Source: Roseburia porci (GTDB lineage: Bacteria > Bacillota > Clostridia > Lachnospirales > Lachnospiraceae). From it: 47,812 nucleotides of DNA. The stretch is taken from the NCBI RefSeq assembly GCF_009695765.1, contig NZ_VUNI01000022.1:1-47812 (forward strand), given 5' to 3'. Positions within the stretch are counted from its first letter, which is position 1, and the number at the start of each line of letters is the position of its first letter. Made by a program: the position numbers and the translations under genes. This document shows, piece by piece, positions 1 through 6,934 of this stretch. The notes under the pieces are model-generated. The model saw only the letters and a program-made list of their open reading frames with translations, ran no database searches and had not been told where the DNA came from.

Positions 1-86
1 CATGTGCCCACTTCTTTGGATACCCCAACGATGGAATGTCCAAAATCAGGGATATCATCTTTGTGTAGGTGTCTAAAAAATAGGCA

Positions 87-1361
87 CTACACTAATTCAA
101 AATGTCCTTGACAAGGGGTACAGTTTACATAATAAGCCGTATACAAATTCTCTTTCATAATGCCTTCAACAAGTTGCAACTGCCTCTTAACATTCCTTTT
201 TTGTTGCTTCAGCTCGTTCAGTTCAGATTGCACTTCCACATGCCACATCTGATACTCCCGATACTGCTCATTGGTCTTAATCTTGCGTTTCCTACTGGAG
301 TTTTCCTTATATATCTCCTGCTGTCTATCATCGATCCGTTGCACCTCTTCCTGCTGTTCACTCTGGAACTTCACAAGCCCCACAATGTCCTTGATATCAT
401 TATTTACTAGTAACAGATACTCGTCCTGCAACTGATGAAACCGCTTCAAGTCTTCCGTATACTTTGCTCCACCGACCACAAACCTCTTCTGCTCTACAAT
501 CCTTAACCGATATAACTTCGCATAGAACCTCTTCTGAAATGGTGACAATTTCACCCTATGCAATCCTCTTATATCAGACGAATAAAAATATGGCTTTGCC
601 ATCCAAGGCATATCCACATAATGCCTTAGTACATCCTCGGCAAACATCTCGTCCAGTTTTGCAAGGCTGTGATAATATCTGTATCCCGGAGCCTGCACCT
701 CCATCCACACACCTGACTTAAATATATAGCCCAGTCTTCTCATCAGATATTTGAAGTGTTCCACATCTCCGGCGGAATAAGCACACATCTGTGCGTCACG
801 CAGGATAATTTCTTTCATTGACATTTCTTTTTCCCATTTATCTCTGCTGATGTTCTTTGGGTTTTTACTATATTCTGCTGGAGTAATACCAAGCCCAAGC
901 TCTTTGCAATACTTGTTGGTAATCGGTTGCAAATGATTCTTCCAGTTTCCTTTAGGCGAATTATACTTTTTCCCGGTTGTTACACTTACACTGTTCCATA
1001 TCAAATGACCATGCATGTGTTCCCTGTCTGTATGAACCGCAAATACAGCTTCATAATCATCCCCCAGTACATCCTTCGCAAAATGTTCCAGCACATACAT
1101 TGCCTGTTCTGTCGAAATCTTCTCATCAGGCGAAAAAGAAATAATCACATGGTATCCTTGTCTGTTACCTGTCTTATGAAATATATTCTTTGTTTCTACC
1201 ATTTGCTCAAATGCAGTATCCGGCAGGCAGTTGATACTGCCCACCAAAACACATTCTTCTGTCTTGTCTGGATTTTGGATATACTGCAAAGCATTTTCCA
1301 AATGCGATGCCGGATTTCTGCCTTTTGATTCCTTAATATTTAGGATCTTTGTAATCGCCAT
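87..1361 (-). CDS. MOBP-type relaxase (mobilization nuclease)
   Basis: This 424-residue protein is the DNA-nicking enzyme that would start conjugative transfer of the element. The N-terminal relaxase domain (about residues 1-170) has a candidate catalytic Tyr27 in HLENALQYI and the metal-binding histidine cluster H110, H115, H117 and H119 in a HxDxxHxH-like stretch, as in the VirD2/MobA (MOBP) group. The rest is charged and partly coiled coil (about 330-405). The ATG at 1361 lies inside the end of mobC, a 22-base overlap that suggests translational coupling. No helicase or primase domain is fused. The T4SS needed for transfer is not in the window and may lie to the left or be supplied in trans. 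The family call is firm; the exact Mob subfamily is not. Confidence 0.9.
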   Translation of the reverse strand: MAITKILNIKESKGRNPASHLENALQYIQNPDKTEECVLVGSINCLPDTAFEQMVETKNIFHKTGNRQGYHVIISFSPDEKISTEQAMYVLEHFAKDVLGDDYEAVFAVHTDREHMHGHLIWNSVSVTTGKKYNSPKGNWKNHLQPITNKYCKELGLGITPAEYSKNPKNISRDKWEKEMSMKEIILRDAQMCAYSAGDVEHFKYLMRRLGYIFKSGVWMEVQAPGYRYYHSLAKLDEMFAEDVLRHYVDMPWMAKPYFYSSDIRGLHRVKLSPFQKRFYAKLYRLRIVEQKRFVVGGAKYTEDLKRFHQLQDEYLLLVNNDIKDIVGLVKFQSEQQEEVQRIDDRQQEIYKENSSRKRKIKTNEQYREYQMWHVEVQSELNELKQQKRNVKRQLQLVEGIMKENLYTAYYVNCTPCQGHFELV

Positions 1362-1702
1362 ATCTCCAGCACCTCCCTGAATAAACTTTTGATTTCATTA
1401 AGACTTCTCTGCAACTTATCAATATCGCTGAAGTACAGTTCTCCTTGTGTATTTCCAAGTCTAACTGCCTGATTGATATTATTGGCGATACCAGAAAAAA
1501 TCCTGATAACTCTTGCCCTGTCCTCTGGATATCGGAAGTCAACATTGCCACCTAAACGAATCAATTCCCGCACATATTCACTTACAGTCTTTCCACTTTT
1601 CCTGACTGCTACATCCAGAATATCCATATCCCTTTCCGACATTTTCACCGAAATCTTATAGTCTTTCCTATCAGACTTGTATCTTCTCTTTCCATCTGCC
1701 AT
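1340..1702 (-). CDS. MobC-like relaxosome accessory protein
   Basis: The product of about 120 residues is a small basic DNA-binding protein that would help the relaxase at oriT. The N-terminal half (YKISVKMSERDMDILD followed by KTVSEYVRELIR) reads as a ribbon-helix-helix, and the C-terminal half carries the ANNINQ signature typical of MobC/BmgB proteins. I choose ATG 1702 because AAGGGG lies about 8 bases upstream; an in-frame TTG at 1708 sits too close to that ribosome site. The gene overlaps the relaxase start and lies just downstream of a hairpin-rich stretch that is a plausible oriT. Confidence 0.8.
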   Translation of the reverse strand: MADGKRRYKSDRKDYKISVKMSERDMDILDVAVRKSGKTVSEYVRELIRLGGNVDFRYPEDRARVIRIFSGIANNINQAVRLGNTQGELYFSDIDKLQRSLNEIKSLFREVLEIWRLQRS

Positions 1703-1815
1703 AATCAAATCCCCTTTCGTGTCTTAAAAATATTGTCTTCATCCAATCTCTTTTTATCTGTCCCATTGCTCTTTCATCCTTTCAAAAAGTTTTGCTTATA
1801 GGTTTTGCAAGATGC

Positions 1816-1897
1816 GGAAAAGGTCGGACCTTTTCCCGAAAAATATATAAACGCCATCAGCGTTTACATCATTTTTCATCTTGGCAGGAGCACCTGC
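1816..1897. other. Hairpin cluster upstream of mobC, candidate oriT
   Basis: Three inverted repeats sit close together upstream of the leftward mobC-relaxase pair. GGAAAAGGTC at 1816-1825 pairs with GACCTTTTCC at 1827-1836. TAAACGC at 1848-1854 pairs with GCGTTTA at 1860-1866. GCAGG at 1884-1888 pairs with CCTGC at 1893-1897. Relaxases of this class usually nick next to an inverted repeat upstream of mobC, so this non-coding stretch (1703-2055) is the best oriT candidate. A nic site cannot be picked by eye, and the first hairpin could also be a terminator for the operon to its right. Confidence 0.4.
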
Positions 1898-1913
1898 ACC
1901 CAATATAATTTAC

Positions 1914-2059
1914 TGCTATCACACTTGATAGCAGGTATTATGATATAGATATCTTTCCGGCACTTTTTGATAGCACTACACCATTTCAGTTTTCTTTGCT
2001 ATCATAAGTGCCTGTTTTGATATCAATTCATCTGATTGTGATAGCAGTCATGCTATCAC
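1914..2059. repeat. Array of TGATAGCA boxes, candidate centromere or operator
   Basis: The octamer TGATAGCA occurs six times without mismatch. It is forward at 1926-1933, 1968-1975 and 2039-2046, and inverted (TGCTATCA) at 1914-1921, 1997-2004 and 2051-2058. A palindromic variant, TGATATCA, lies at 2018-2025. The outer boxes form inverted pairs with 4-base spacers. Centre-to-centre distances are 12, 42, 29, 21, 21 and 12 bases, several close to whole DNA turns. The last box contains the stop codon of the parR-like gene. Placement beside parM- and parR-like genes makes a parC-type centromere bound by the ParR-like protein the leading idea; an operator or part of oriT is the alternative. Confidence 0.7.
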
Positions 2060-2514
2060 GAGAAAAAGCTGTCCAAATCCAGCATGTCATTTGCTTCAAC
2101 ATCTTTTTCCATGCCATTTTCATTCTCAAAGGCTTCTTTCGTTACTCTTTCAGCCGCAGATATTACATTTGTTGTTGGTAAATCAGAAGCATGTGAAGCA
2201 GGCAAAGGATTTGAAGTTTGACCTGTTTGAATTCCAAGAAGGTACGATGCAATAATCTGAGGAAGCTTTTCATCAATAATTGCTTCGACCGCTCCCGCTA
2301 TTCTTTCAATGAGCGGTTCTTCCCAATCCTTCCTGTCCTCTTCCGGACATTCTTCATTTAGTTCCATATCTCCAAGAAGATTTATTGCTGAAATTATGAA
2401 ATCCTGTATGGAAGAATGTTTTTCAGCATTAATTTTCTGGAGAATGTCAAACGCCTTTCGATGCTCAGGATTATCAGAATAAAATCTGACGATTTTCTGT
2501 TCTTTCTTCTTCAT
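2056..2514 (-). CDS. ParR-like centromere-binding protein
   Basis: The product of about 152 residues has an N-terminal part (KIVRFYSDNPEHRKAFDIL, then SSIQDFIISAINLL) that resembles the ribbon-helix-helix of ParR adaptors found with ParM-type actins. A long acidic, low-complexity C-terminus ends in LDLDSFFS, the sort of tail ParR proteins use to contact the actin filament. That contact is inference. I choose ATG 2514, with AGGTGAG just upstream, over a GTG at 2532. The gene follows the parM-like gene by about 25 bases and runs into the TGATAGCA array, so actin, adaptor and site are contiguous. ParR proteins diverge strongly and the call rests mainly on context. Confidence 0.65.
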   Translation of the reverse strand: MKKKEQKIVRFYSDNPEHRKAFDILQKINAEKHSSIQDFIISAINLLGDMELNEECPEEDRKDWEEPLIERIAGAVEAIIDEKLPQIIASYLLGIQTGQTSNPLPASHASDLPTTNVISAAERVTKEAFENENGMEKDVEANDMLDLDSFFS

Positions 2515-2539
2515 TGTCTCACCTGCCCTCACTTCTCAG

Positions 2540-3478
2540 TTATCCGGCAATTCCAAGCTTCTTCTTTTTCAATGCTACATAACAGAAATACTCATAGCCC
2601 TTTGCATTTGCATTAATGTCAAAGTTGAATGTGATTCTGCTTCTGTCAAAAATGCTGAAATGTTCCAAAAGCTTTGCTCCTCCGCCCAAGACATACATTT
2701 TCATTGTCTTTTCGTTGTATCCAAAATCAAAAGTCTTTGCAGTCAACTCCCTCACATATTCCTTCGCTGTTGCCTCCATCCAATATTCATATTCGGGATC
2801 AATATCTGCCATACGATTCATTAGAAATGTGTTGATGATTGAATCCGGCACATCTTCCTGAAACTTATCTAATAACGTCTGATGGATTTTTAAAGCACAC
2901 TGACGTACTCCAAACAATTCCGTCCACATTTTATTTTCTACCAGTCTTCCATCTTGTAAGAACATTGCATTCATCGTTCCATTCCCAATGTCTACAATCA
3001 TGTTCAAACCTTTAAATTCTGGCAAAATCTCTGCAACCGCAGCATAACATTGTGGCATAACACTGCAGCCTGCAATTCCCACTTCAAATATTCTGCCTTT
3101 ATATACAAATCTAATTTCAGAATTTTGAAGCATATATGCCTGAAATGACTCCTTTTGTGAATCCATCCATTTAAGCGGCACTCCCACTGCCAGATGAATT
3201 TTCTCACATCTAACATTCCTCAAGTACAGTTCCTTTGCAATTGCCGCAACAGTGAGGATGTAAAAATCATTATCCATCACTTTGTCTTTCGTATATTTTT
3301 TATGCCCCTGGTCCAGCACATAATATTTGCCACCATAATACAAATAATCAGTACTCATTACCGGCTCTGTATCTCTCTCCACAAATCCATTACTGAATAC
3401 TGTATTAGCTGTTTTTATATTTCCATAACCATGATCCACAGCCAAAATCAAAGTTCCGTCAACTCTAAGCTCTCTCAT
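2540..3478 (-). CDS. ParM/StbA-like actin-family segregation ATPase
   Basis: This 312-residue protein shows the actin-fold signatures in order: phosphate-1 loop AVDHGYGNIKTA (about 13-24), phosphate-2 loop VDIGNGTMNAMF (about 162-173) and adenosine-binding YVLGGGAKLL (about 268-277). Such proteins polymerise to push plasmid copies apart, joined to DNA through a ParR adaptor. The ATG at 3478 has GGAGG 9 bases upstream and follows the preceding stop codon by one base. A ParM-type system on an integrated element suggests that the excised circle persists or replicates at low copy number; that is inference. Confidence 0.85.
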   Translation of the reverse strand: MRELRVDGTLILAVDHGYGNIKTANTVFSNGFVERDTEPVMSTDYLYYGGKYYVLDQGHKKYTKDKVMDNDFYILTVAAIAKELYLRNVRCEKIHLAVGVPLKWMDSQKESFQAYMLQNSEIRFVYKGRIFEVGIAGCSVMPQCYAAVAEILPEFKGLNMIVDIGNGTMNAMFLQDGRLVENKMWTELFGVRQCALKIHQTLLDKFQEDVPDSIINTFLMNRMADIDPEYEYWMEATAKEYVRELTAKTFDFGYNEKTMKMYVLGGGAKLLEHFSIFDRSRITFNFDINANAKGYEYFCYVALKKKKLGIAG

Positions 3479-3479
3479 A

Positions 3480-3917
3480 TCACGCTTCCTCCAATCTCTT
3501 CTTTATTTCTTTTTCACGAAGCTCTTTATTTTTCATAATTGCAACACGTCCATCGTGGGTAATTATTTCCTGTGCCACTTCCCATTTCTGTCTCTGCTGC
3601 ACAAGCACCGACAAATAATCATCTGTTGAGCCAAGTGAAATTCCTGTCGCATTAATTATTTCATTCTCAAGTTCACAGGCATACTCCTGAAATTCCATAG
3701 CTTTTTCAATCAATGTTCCCTCTAACAGATACTTACGATGGAGTCTTCTGTCCAACTCAAACAACCATGTCATCCACAGTGTTCCATACTTGCCAACACC
3801 TGTAATTGTTGCATTATCACATGCTCCAAGAAAAGGATATAAAAAATCTCCTCTCTGTTCGTACCTGATTCCATTCCTTTCAAAAAATGTCATTTCGTCA
3901 GTTTCTGTTGTATTCAT
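3480..3917 (-). CDS. TnpV-like transposon-associated protein
   Basis: The 145-residue product matches the layout of the small TnpV proteins of Clostridia mobile elements: a short lead (YEQRGDFLYPFL), a GKYGTLWMTWLFELDRRLHR block and a helix with AMEFQEYACELENEI. The role of TnpV is not established. The C-terminus (about 125-145) is a charged helix. The gene is followed by the parM-like gene one base after its stop, so it belongs to the same leftward operon. A divergent, unrelated protein specific to this element cannot be excluded. Confidence 0.5.
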   Translation of the reverse strand: MNTTETDEMTFFERNGIRYEQRGDFLYPFLGACDNATITGVGKYGTLWMTWLFELDRRLHRKYLLEGTLIEKAMEFQEYACELENEIINATGISLGSTDDYLSVLVQQRQKWEVAQEIITHDGRVAIMKNKELREKEIKKRLEEA

Positions 3918-3934
3918 ATAACCACCAATCCTTT

Positions 3935-4258
3935 CTAATCCATTTCTTTTAAAATTGTTAAAATATGCTTCAATGGCATGAGCATCTCATCAAAATCAAT
4001 GTCGCTCATATTTTCATCCTGCAAAAACTGCAATTCTTCCAGCATCGCTTCAAGATACATTTCCATTTTTCTTGCAACCTTCTTTCCCGCAACCACTCTC
4101 ACTTCATGCTTTAATAAGCACTGTATAATATAATCCTGCTTGGAAAGACCGCTCAACGCAACTTTCACATTAAGCTCCTGCGCTTCCTCCGGTGACATAC
4201 GAAACGCCACCACTACATTTCTCCATCTGTTTTTTGCATCTAATCTCTTTTCGCTCAT
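3935..4258 (-). CDS. Ribbon-helix-helix protein, mobilization-associated
   Basis: The product of about 107 residues has an N-terminal pattern (VVVAFRMSPEEAQELNVKV, then LSKQDYIIQCLL) that is a ribbon-helix-helix DNA-binding fold common in small proteins next to integrases and relaxases of Clostridia elements. The C-terminal half is helical and acidic. I choose ATG 4258, with AGGAG 9 bases upstream; the ATG at 4267 directly abuts that ribosome site. It may repress the element operon or assist the relaxosome. A perfect 8-bp hairpin lies between it and the integrase gene. Confidence 0.6.
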   Translation of the reverse strand: MSEKRLDAKNRWRNVVVAFRMSPEEAQELNVKVALSGLSKQDYIIQCLLKHEVRVVAGKKVARKMEMYLEAMLEELQFLQDENMSDIDFDEMLMPLKHILTILKEMD

Positions 4259-4303
4259 TTGATTCATCTCCTACCCAGGGGATGCCACCACATCCCCTTG
4301 TTT

Positions 4304-5518
4304 TTATCCTGCAAGATACTTTTGTATATTAAGAATCTTATTATCGTTCTCGATTGATTCTTCCGACGTTACTTTATCTTCAATAACCTCATTTACCGCA
4401 ACATCTTCCATAACTTCATCTTGCACACCATCTTCATAGCTTGCGTTGACCTCATCCAATTTATCTGCCATAGCCACCTGCTTTGACGGGAACAAATGCG
4501 AGTAGCGATACGTTATATCTATACTCTCATGACCAACTCTGTCAGCGATTGCCACAGCTGAAAATCCAAGATCGATCAAATGTGAAATGTGACTATGACG
4601 AAGATCATGGATTCGAATCTTCTTTACTCCTGCAAGCTTTGAGCCTCTCTCCATCTCATGGTGTAGAAAACTTTTTGTCACCTGAAAGATTCTTTCTGTA
4701 GGTTCTTGATCATAAAGCATTGCAAAATAATCCTGCATCTCCTCCGACAAAAACTTAGGAAGTTTTATCGTTCGATTGCTTTTTGGAGTCTTGGGTGTTG
4801 TAATAAAATCCTGCCCCTGCAACCTCTGATACGATTTATTGATACGAACTGTATTCTTATCAAAATCAAAAGCCTCCGTTGTAAGAGCTAGCAGCTCACC
4901 TAATCTCATTCCAGTCCAATACAGCATTTCAAATGCATAAAATGATATAGGCTTATCCACAATTGCATCAGAAAACTTTTTGTACTCCTCAGTAGTCCAG
5001 AAAAGCATTTCCTTATTTTCCTCTTTTCCCATATTTCCCGCCTGTCTCGCCGGGTTTGATTTCAGATTATAAAACCTGCAGGCATGGTTAAAAATTGCAC
5101 TCAGCGTATTATGCATGGTTTTTCTGTAAGTCTGAGAATAACTCTCACCATTTTCATATCGAAATCCTACCATCTCGTTCTGCCACTTTCTCACATCTCC
5201 TGCTGTAATCTCATTCATCTTCAGATTTTTGAAGTACGGCAAGATTTTTGTCTCCACAATATGTTCCTTGGTAAGCCAGGTATTGAGCTTAACCCGATTC
5301 TTCACATCTTCTGTATATAACTTCCAGAACTCTCCGAATGTCATATCCAGATTATTTTCCTGACGAATCTTATAATTACGCTCATAATCCAAAGCTTCCC
5401 TCTTTGTTGCAAATCCTCTTTTCTTTATTTGCTTATTTTCCCCAGTCCAGTCCTTGCAATAGAATTTGACGAACCAGGTACCAGTCTTACTATCCTTATA
5501 TGCTGGCATACTCATCAT
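4304..5518 (-). CDS. Site-specific tyrosine recombinase (integrase)
   Basis: This 404-residue enzyme would integrate and excise the element. An AP2-like arm-binding domain occupies about residues 1-55, a SAM-like core-binding domain about 58-160, and the catalytic domain about 170-345. Visible catalytic residues are R205 in WTGMRLGE, H304 and R307 in IHDLRHSH, H330 in VGHES and the nucleophile Y339 in YRYSHLFP. A lysine near 243-246 fits the beta-hairpin. About 50 acidic residues follow the catalytic domain and form an unusual tail. The excisionase-like gene lies immediately upstream on the same strand, and the element abuts the 3' end of guaA, its probable target. Confidence 0.93.
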   Translation of the reverse strand: MMSMPAYKDSKTGTWFVKFYCKDWTGENKQIKKRGFATKREALDYERNYKIRQENNLDMTFGEFWKLYTEDVKNRVKLNTWLTKEHIVETKILPYFKNLKMNEITAGDVRKWQNEMVGFRYENGESYSQTYRKTMHNTLSAIFNHACRFYNLKSNPARQAGNMGKEENKEMLFWTTEEYKKFSDAIVDKPISFYAFEMLYWTGMRLGELLALTTEAFDFDKNTVRINKSYQRLQGQDFITTPKTPKSNRTIKLPKFLSEEMQDYFAMLYDQEPTERIFQVTKSFLHHEMERGSKLAGVKKIRIHDLRHSHISHLIDLGFSAVAIADRVGHESIDITYRYSHLFPSKQVAMADKLDEVNASYEDGVQDEVMEDVAVNEVIEDKVTSEESIENDNKILNIQKYLAG

Positions 5519-5585
5519 CTCCTTTTCCTATTGCCGATAGGACATCTTAAGTCCCACCGGCTTTGTACCCTAATACCTTTTGTTG

Positions 5586-5771
5586 TTACACAGCTTCTGT
5601 CATTCCATAAAACCGCTCTTCAAAATACTTACGACTAATCTTGCCACGAATAACTGCATAGCCTTTTTCTTTCAGTTCGTTATTCAACTGTCGCATAATG
5701 TTATAAGCAGCCGATTTTGAAATCCCCAGTATCTGCATCACATCATCTACTTTTAAAAACTTCTCGTTCAT
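5586..5771 (-). CDS. Excisionase-like helix-turn-helix protein
   Basis: This 61-residue basic protein has a clear helix-turn-helix (VDDVMQILGISKSAAYNIMRQLN) followed by a short wing-like segment (YAVIRGKISRKYF). Small proteins of this kind directly upstream of an integrase commonly act as excisionases or recombination directionality factors. The ATG at 5771 has GGGAGG about 8 bases upstream. The gap to the integrase start is 67 bases, so the two are probably cotranscribed. A purely transcriptional role is possible. Confidence 0.7.
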   Translation of the reverse strand: MNEKFLKVDDVMQILGISKSAAYNIMRQLNNELKEKGYAVIRGKISRKYFEERFYGMTEAV

Positions 5772-5933
5772 GCACTGCGCCTCCCTTCTTCTTGTGTTTA
5801 AATACAGAGATTTATGATGCTGTCACAATAACTGCTGCATAAATTCTGTATTATGTATTGCTTTGCAGGAATTGTAATCAGATTTTTCCGTCCAACTGTT
5901 CACATTCCTTAGCATTCAAAAATGCTGGCGTTC

Positions 5934-6102
5934 TCATATCGGTTCTGCCGGTGTTCCAACCTGCCTCATTACCTGAAAGATTACTTCAGATAATACCGCC
6001 CGCTCCTGCTCGAGGTATTCAGTCCACTTAGGGGAGTGTCTTCATTCGCTCGCTTCTTGAAAGGTCTTGGCAAATGTCTGTTAGTATTCCGATATCGCTC
6101 AT
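5934..6102 (-). pseudogene. Small two-frame ORF (frameshifted or recoded)
   Basis: An ATG at 6102 opens 24 codons, beginning MSDIGILTDICQDL, that end ...KTLP and a TAA at 6028-6030. Dropping the single T at 6030 continues in the +1 frame with KWTEYLEQERAVLSEV... for 31 codons to a TGA at 5934-5936, giving a helical product of about 55 residues. The junction reads CCC-T-AAG, a slippery proline codon before a stop, so either a one-base indel killed the gene or +1 recoding occurs. The gene sits under the leftward promoter at 6148-6175, first in the xis-int operon. The ribosome site is weak (AAAAAAGA). No family was recognised. Confidence 0.4.
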
Positions 6103-6110
6103 TCTTTTTT

Positions 6111-6236
6111 CAATACTATAAGGTATAGATAAATAGATTGTGATTATTCTATACCATATAGTATTGAATTGTCAAGAAGTTTTTCTAATGTTTTTGTATA
6201 GAAAAACTTCCCTTTTCATTTTTTTCGTGTTATACT
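6111..6236. promoter_or_regulatory. Divergent control region: large inverted repeats and promoters
   Basis: A 19-base arm at 6111-6129 (CAATACTATAAGGTATAGA) is repeated inverted at 6148-6166 with one mismatch and an 18-base spacer. A second perfect 12-bp inverted repeat follows, GAAGTTTTTCTA at 6176-6187 and TAGAAAAACTTC at 6199-6210. A leftward promoter is visible: -35 TTGACA (complement of 6170-6175), 16-base spacer, -10 TATAGA (complement of 6148-6153), so its -10 lies in the right arm of the first repeat. A possible rightward -10, TATACT, lies at 6231-6236. The layout suits repression of the leftward xis-int operon by the adjacent XRE protein. Confidence 0.65.
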
Positions 6237-6280
6237 CTCCTTAAAAGTCCATAACACATCTAAATGGAGGGAACTACACT

Positions 6281-6829
6281 ATGACAATAGGTGAAAGAAT
6301 AAAGAAAATACGGGTATTCCGCAAAATGACAATGGATGACCTGGGTGGTGCTCTCGGTTTTGAGGGAAAAAATATGTCTGTCCGTATCTCTCAATACGAA
6401 ACCGGTGCCCGCATTCCCGGTGATGATATGATTCAAAAGCTTGCCGACGCATTGCACTGTAATTACAAAGCAATCTCTGACTACAGTTTAGGTGCTGCGG
6501 AAGATATTATCGAAACACTCTTCTGGCTCGAGGAAAGCGCCTCTTCTCTTCCTGCACGAGGGAAAGGGACAAGATTTCCTGAGTACACTGCACCAGGTAA
6601 TCTGATTCACTTAACTGCAATGACACCTTCAAAGCCTTCTGAAACAGCAAAACCAACTTATAACGAAGATGATTATGACTGCGCAGGTGCACCTATTGCA
6701 TTAACTTTTGAATATGGATTGGTAAATGACTTTTTGTCAGACTGGTGTGAAATGAAAACGAAATTAGATAATGGAGAAATTTCTCCAAACGAATACTTTG
6801 AGTGGAAAATCACATGGCCGCATGCGTAA
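6281..6829 (+). CDS. XRE-family transcriptional regulator of the element
   Basis: This 182-residue protein has an N-terminal Cro/CI-type helix-turn-helix (IGERIKKIRVFRKMTMDDLGGAL... ISQYETGARIPGDDMIQKLADAL, about 3-58). The C-terminal region has no motif I recognise and includes a Pro/Thr-rich linker near 95-125. GGAGGG lies 9 bases before the ATG. It is transcribed divergently from the xis-int operon across two large inverted repeats, which fits a repressor that controls excision and its own synthesis. Its gene is the last before guaA, so it probably marks the right end of the element. Confidence 0.8.
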   Translation: MTIGERIKKIRVFRKMTMDDLGGALGFEGKNMSVRISQYETGARIPGDDMIQKLADALHCNYKAISDYSLGAAEDIIETLFWLEESASSLPARGKGTRFPEYTAPGNLIHLTAMTPSKPSETAKPTYNEDDYDCAGAPIALTFEYGLVNDFLSDWCEMKTKLDNGEISPNEYFEWKITWPHA

Positions 6830-6856
6830 ATACTATTATTCATGCACAGCTCACTT

Positions 6857-6875
6857 TAGTACCATTATAGTACCA
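6857..6875. repeat. Tandem TAGTACCA repeats at the element/guaA junction
   Basis: TAGTACCA occurs at 6857-6864 and again at 6868-6875, an 11-base period, between the XRE stop codon and the guaA terminator. Short direct repeats beside an attachment core often serve as integrase arm sites, and this lies where the right end of the element is expected. The core itself cannot be set because the other junction is outside the window. Confidence 0.35.
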
Positions 6876-6888
6876 AACGGCAAAAAAC

Positions 6889-6930
6889 AAGCTCGCAAAT
6901 GCCCATTTTATAGGCTTTTGCGAGCTTTTT
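6889..6930. terminator. Bidirectional terminator between XRE gene and guaA
   Basis: AAGCTCGCAAATGCC at 6889-6903 pairs with GGCTTTTGCGAGCTT at 6913-6927 (14 of 15) around a 9-base loop. A T run follows on the plus strand and an A run precedes on the left, so it can stop both guaA and the XRE transcript. Confidence 0.85.
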
Positions 6931-6934
6931 AAAA

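Noticed and set aside
4277-4298. Terminator between the integrase and ribbon-helix-helix genes
   Set aside because: AGGGGATG/CATCCCCT forms a good stem, but the T run is on the plus strand while all genes here are on the minus strand, so its role is unclear.
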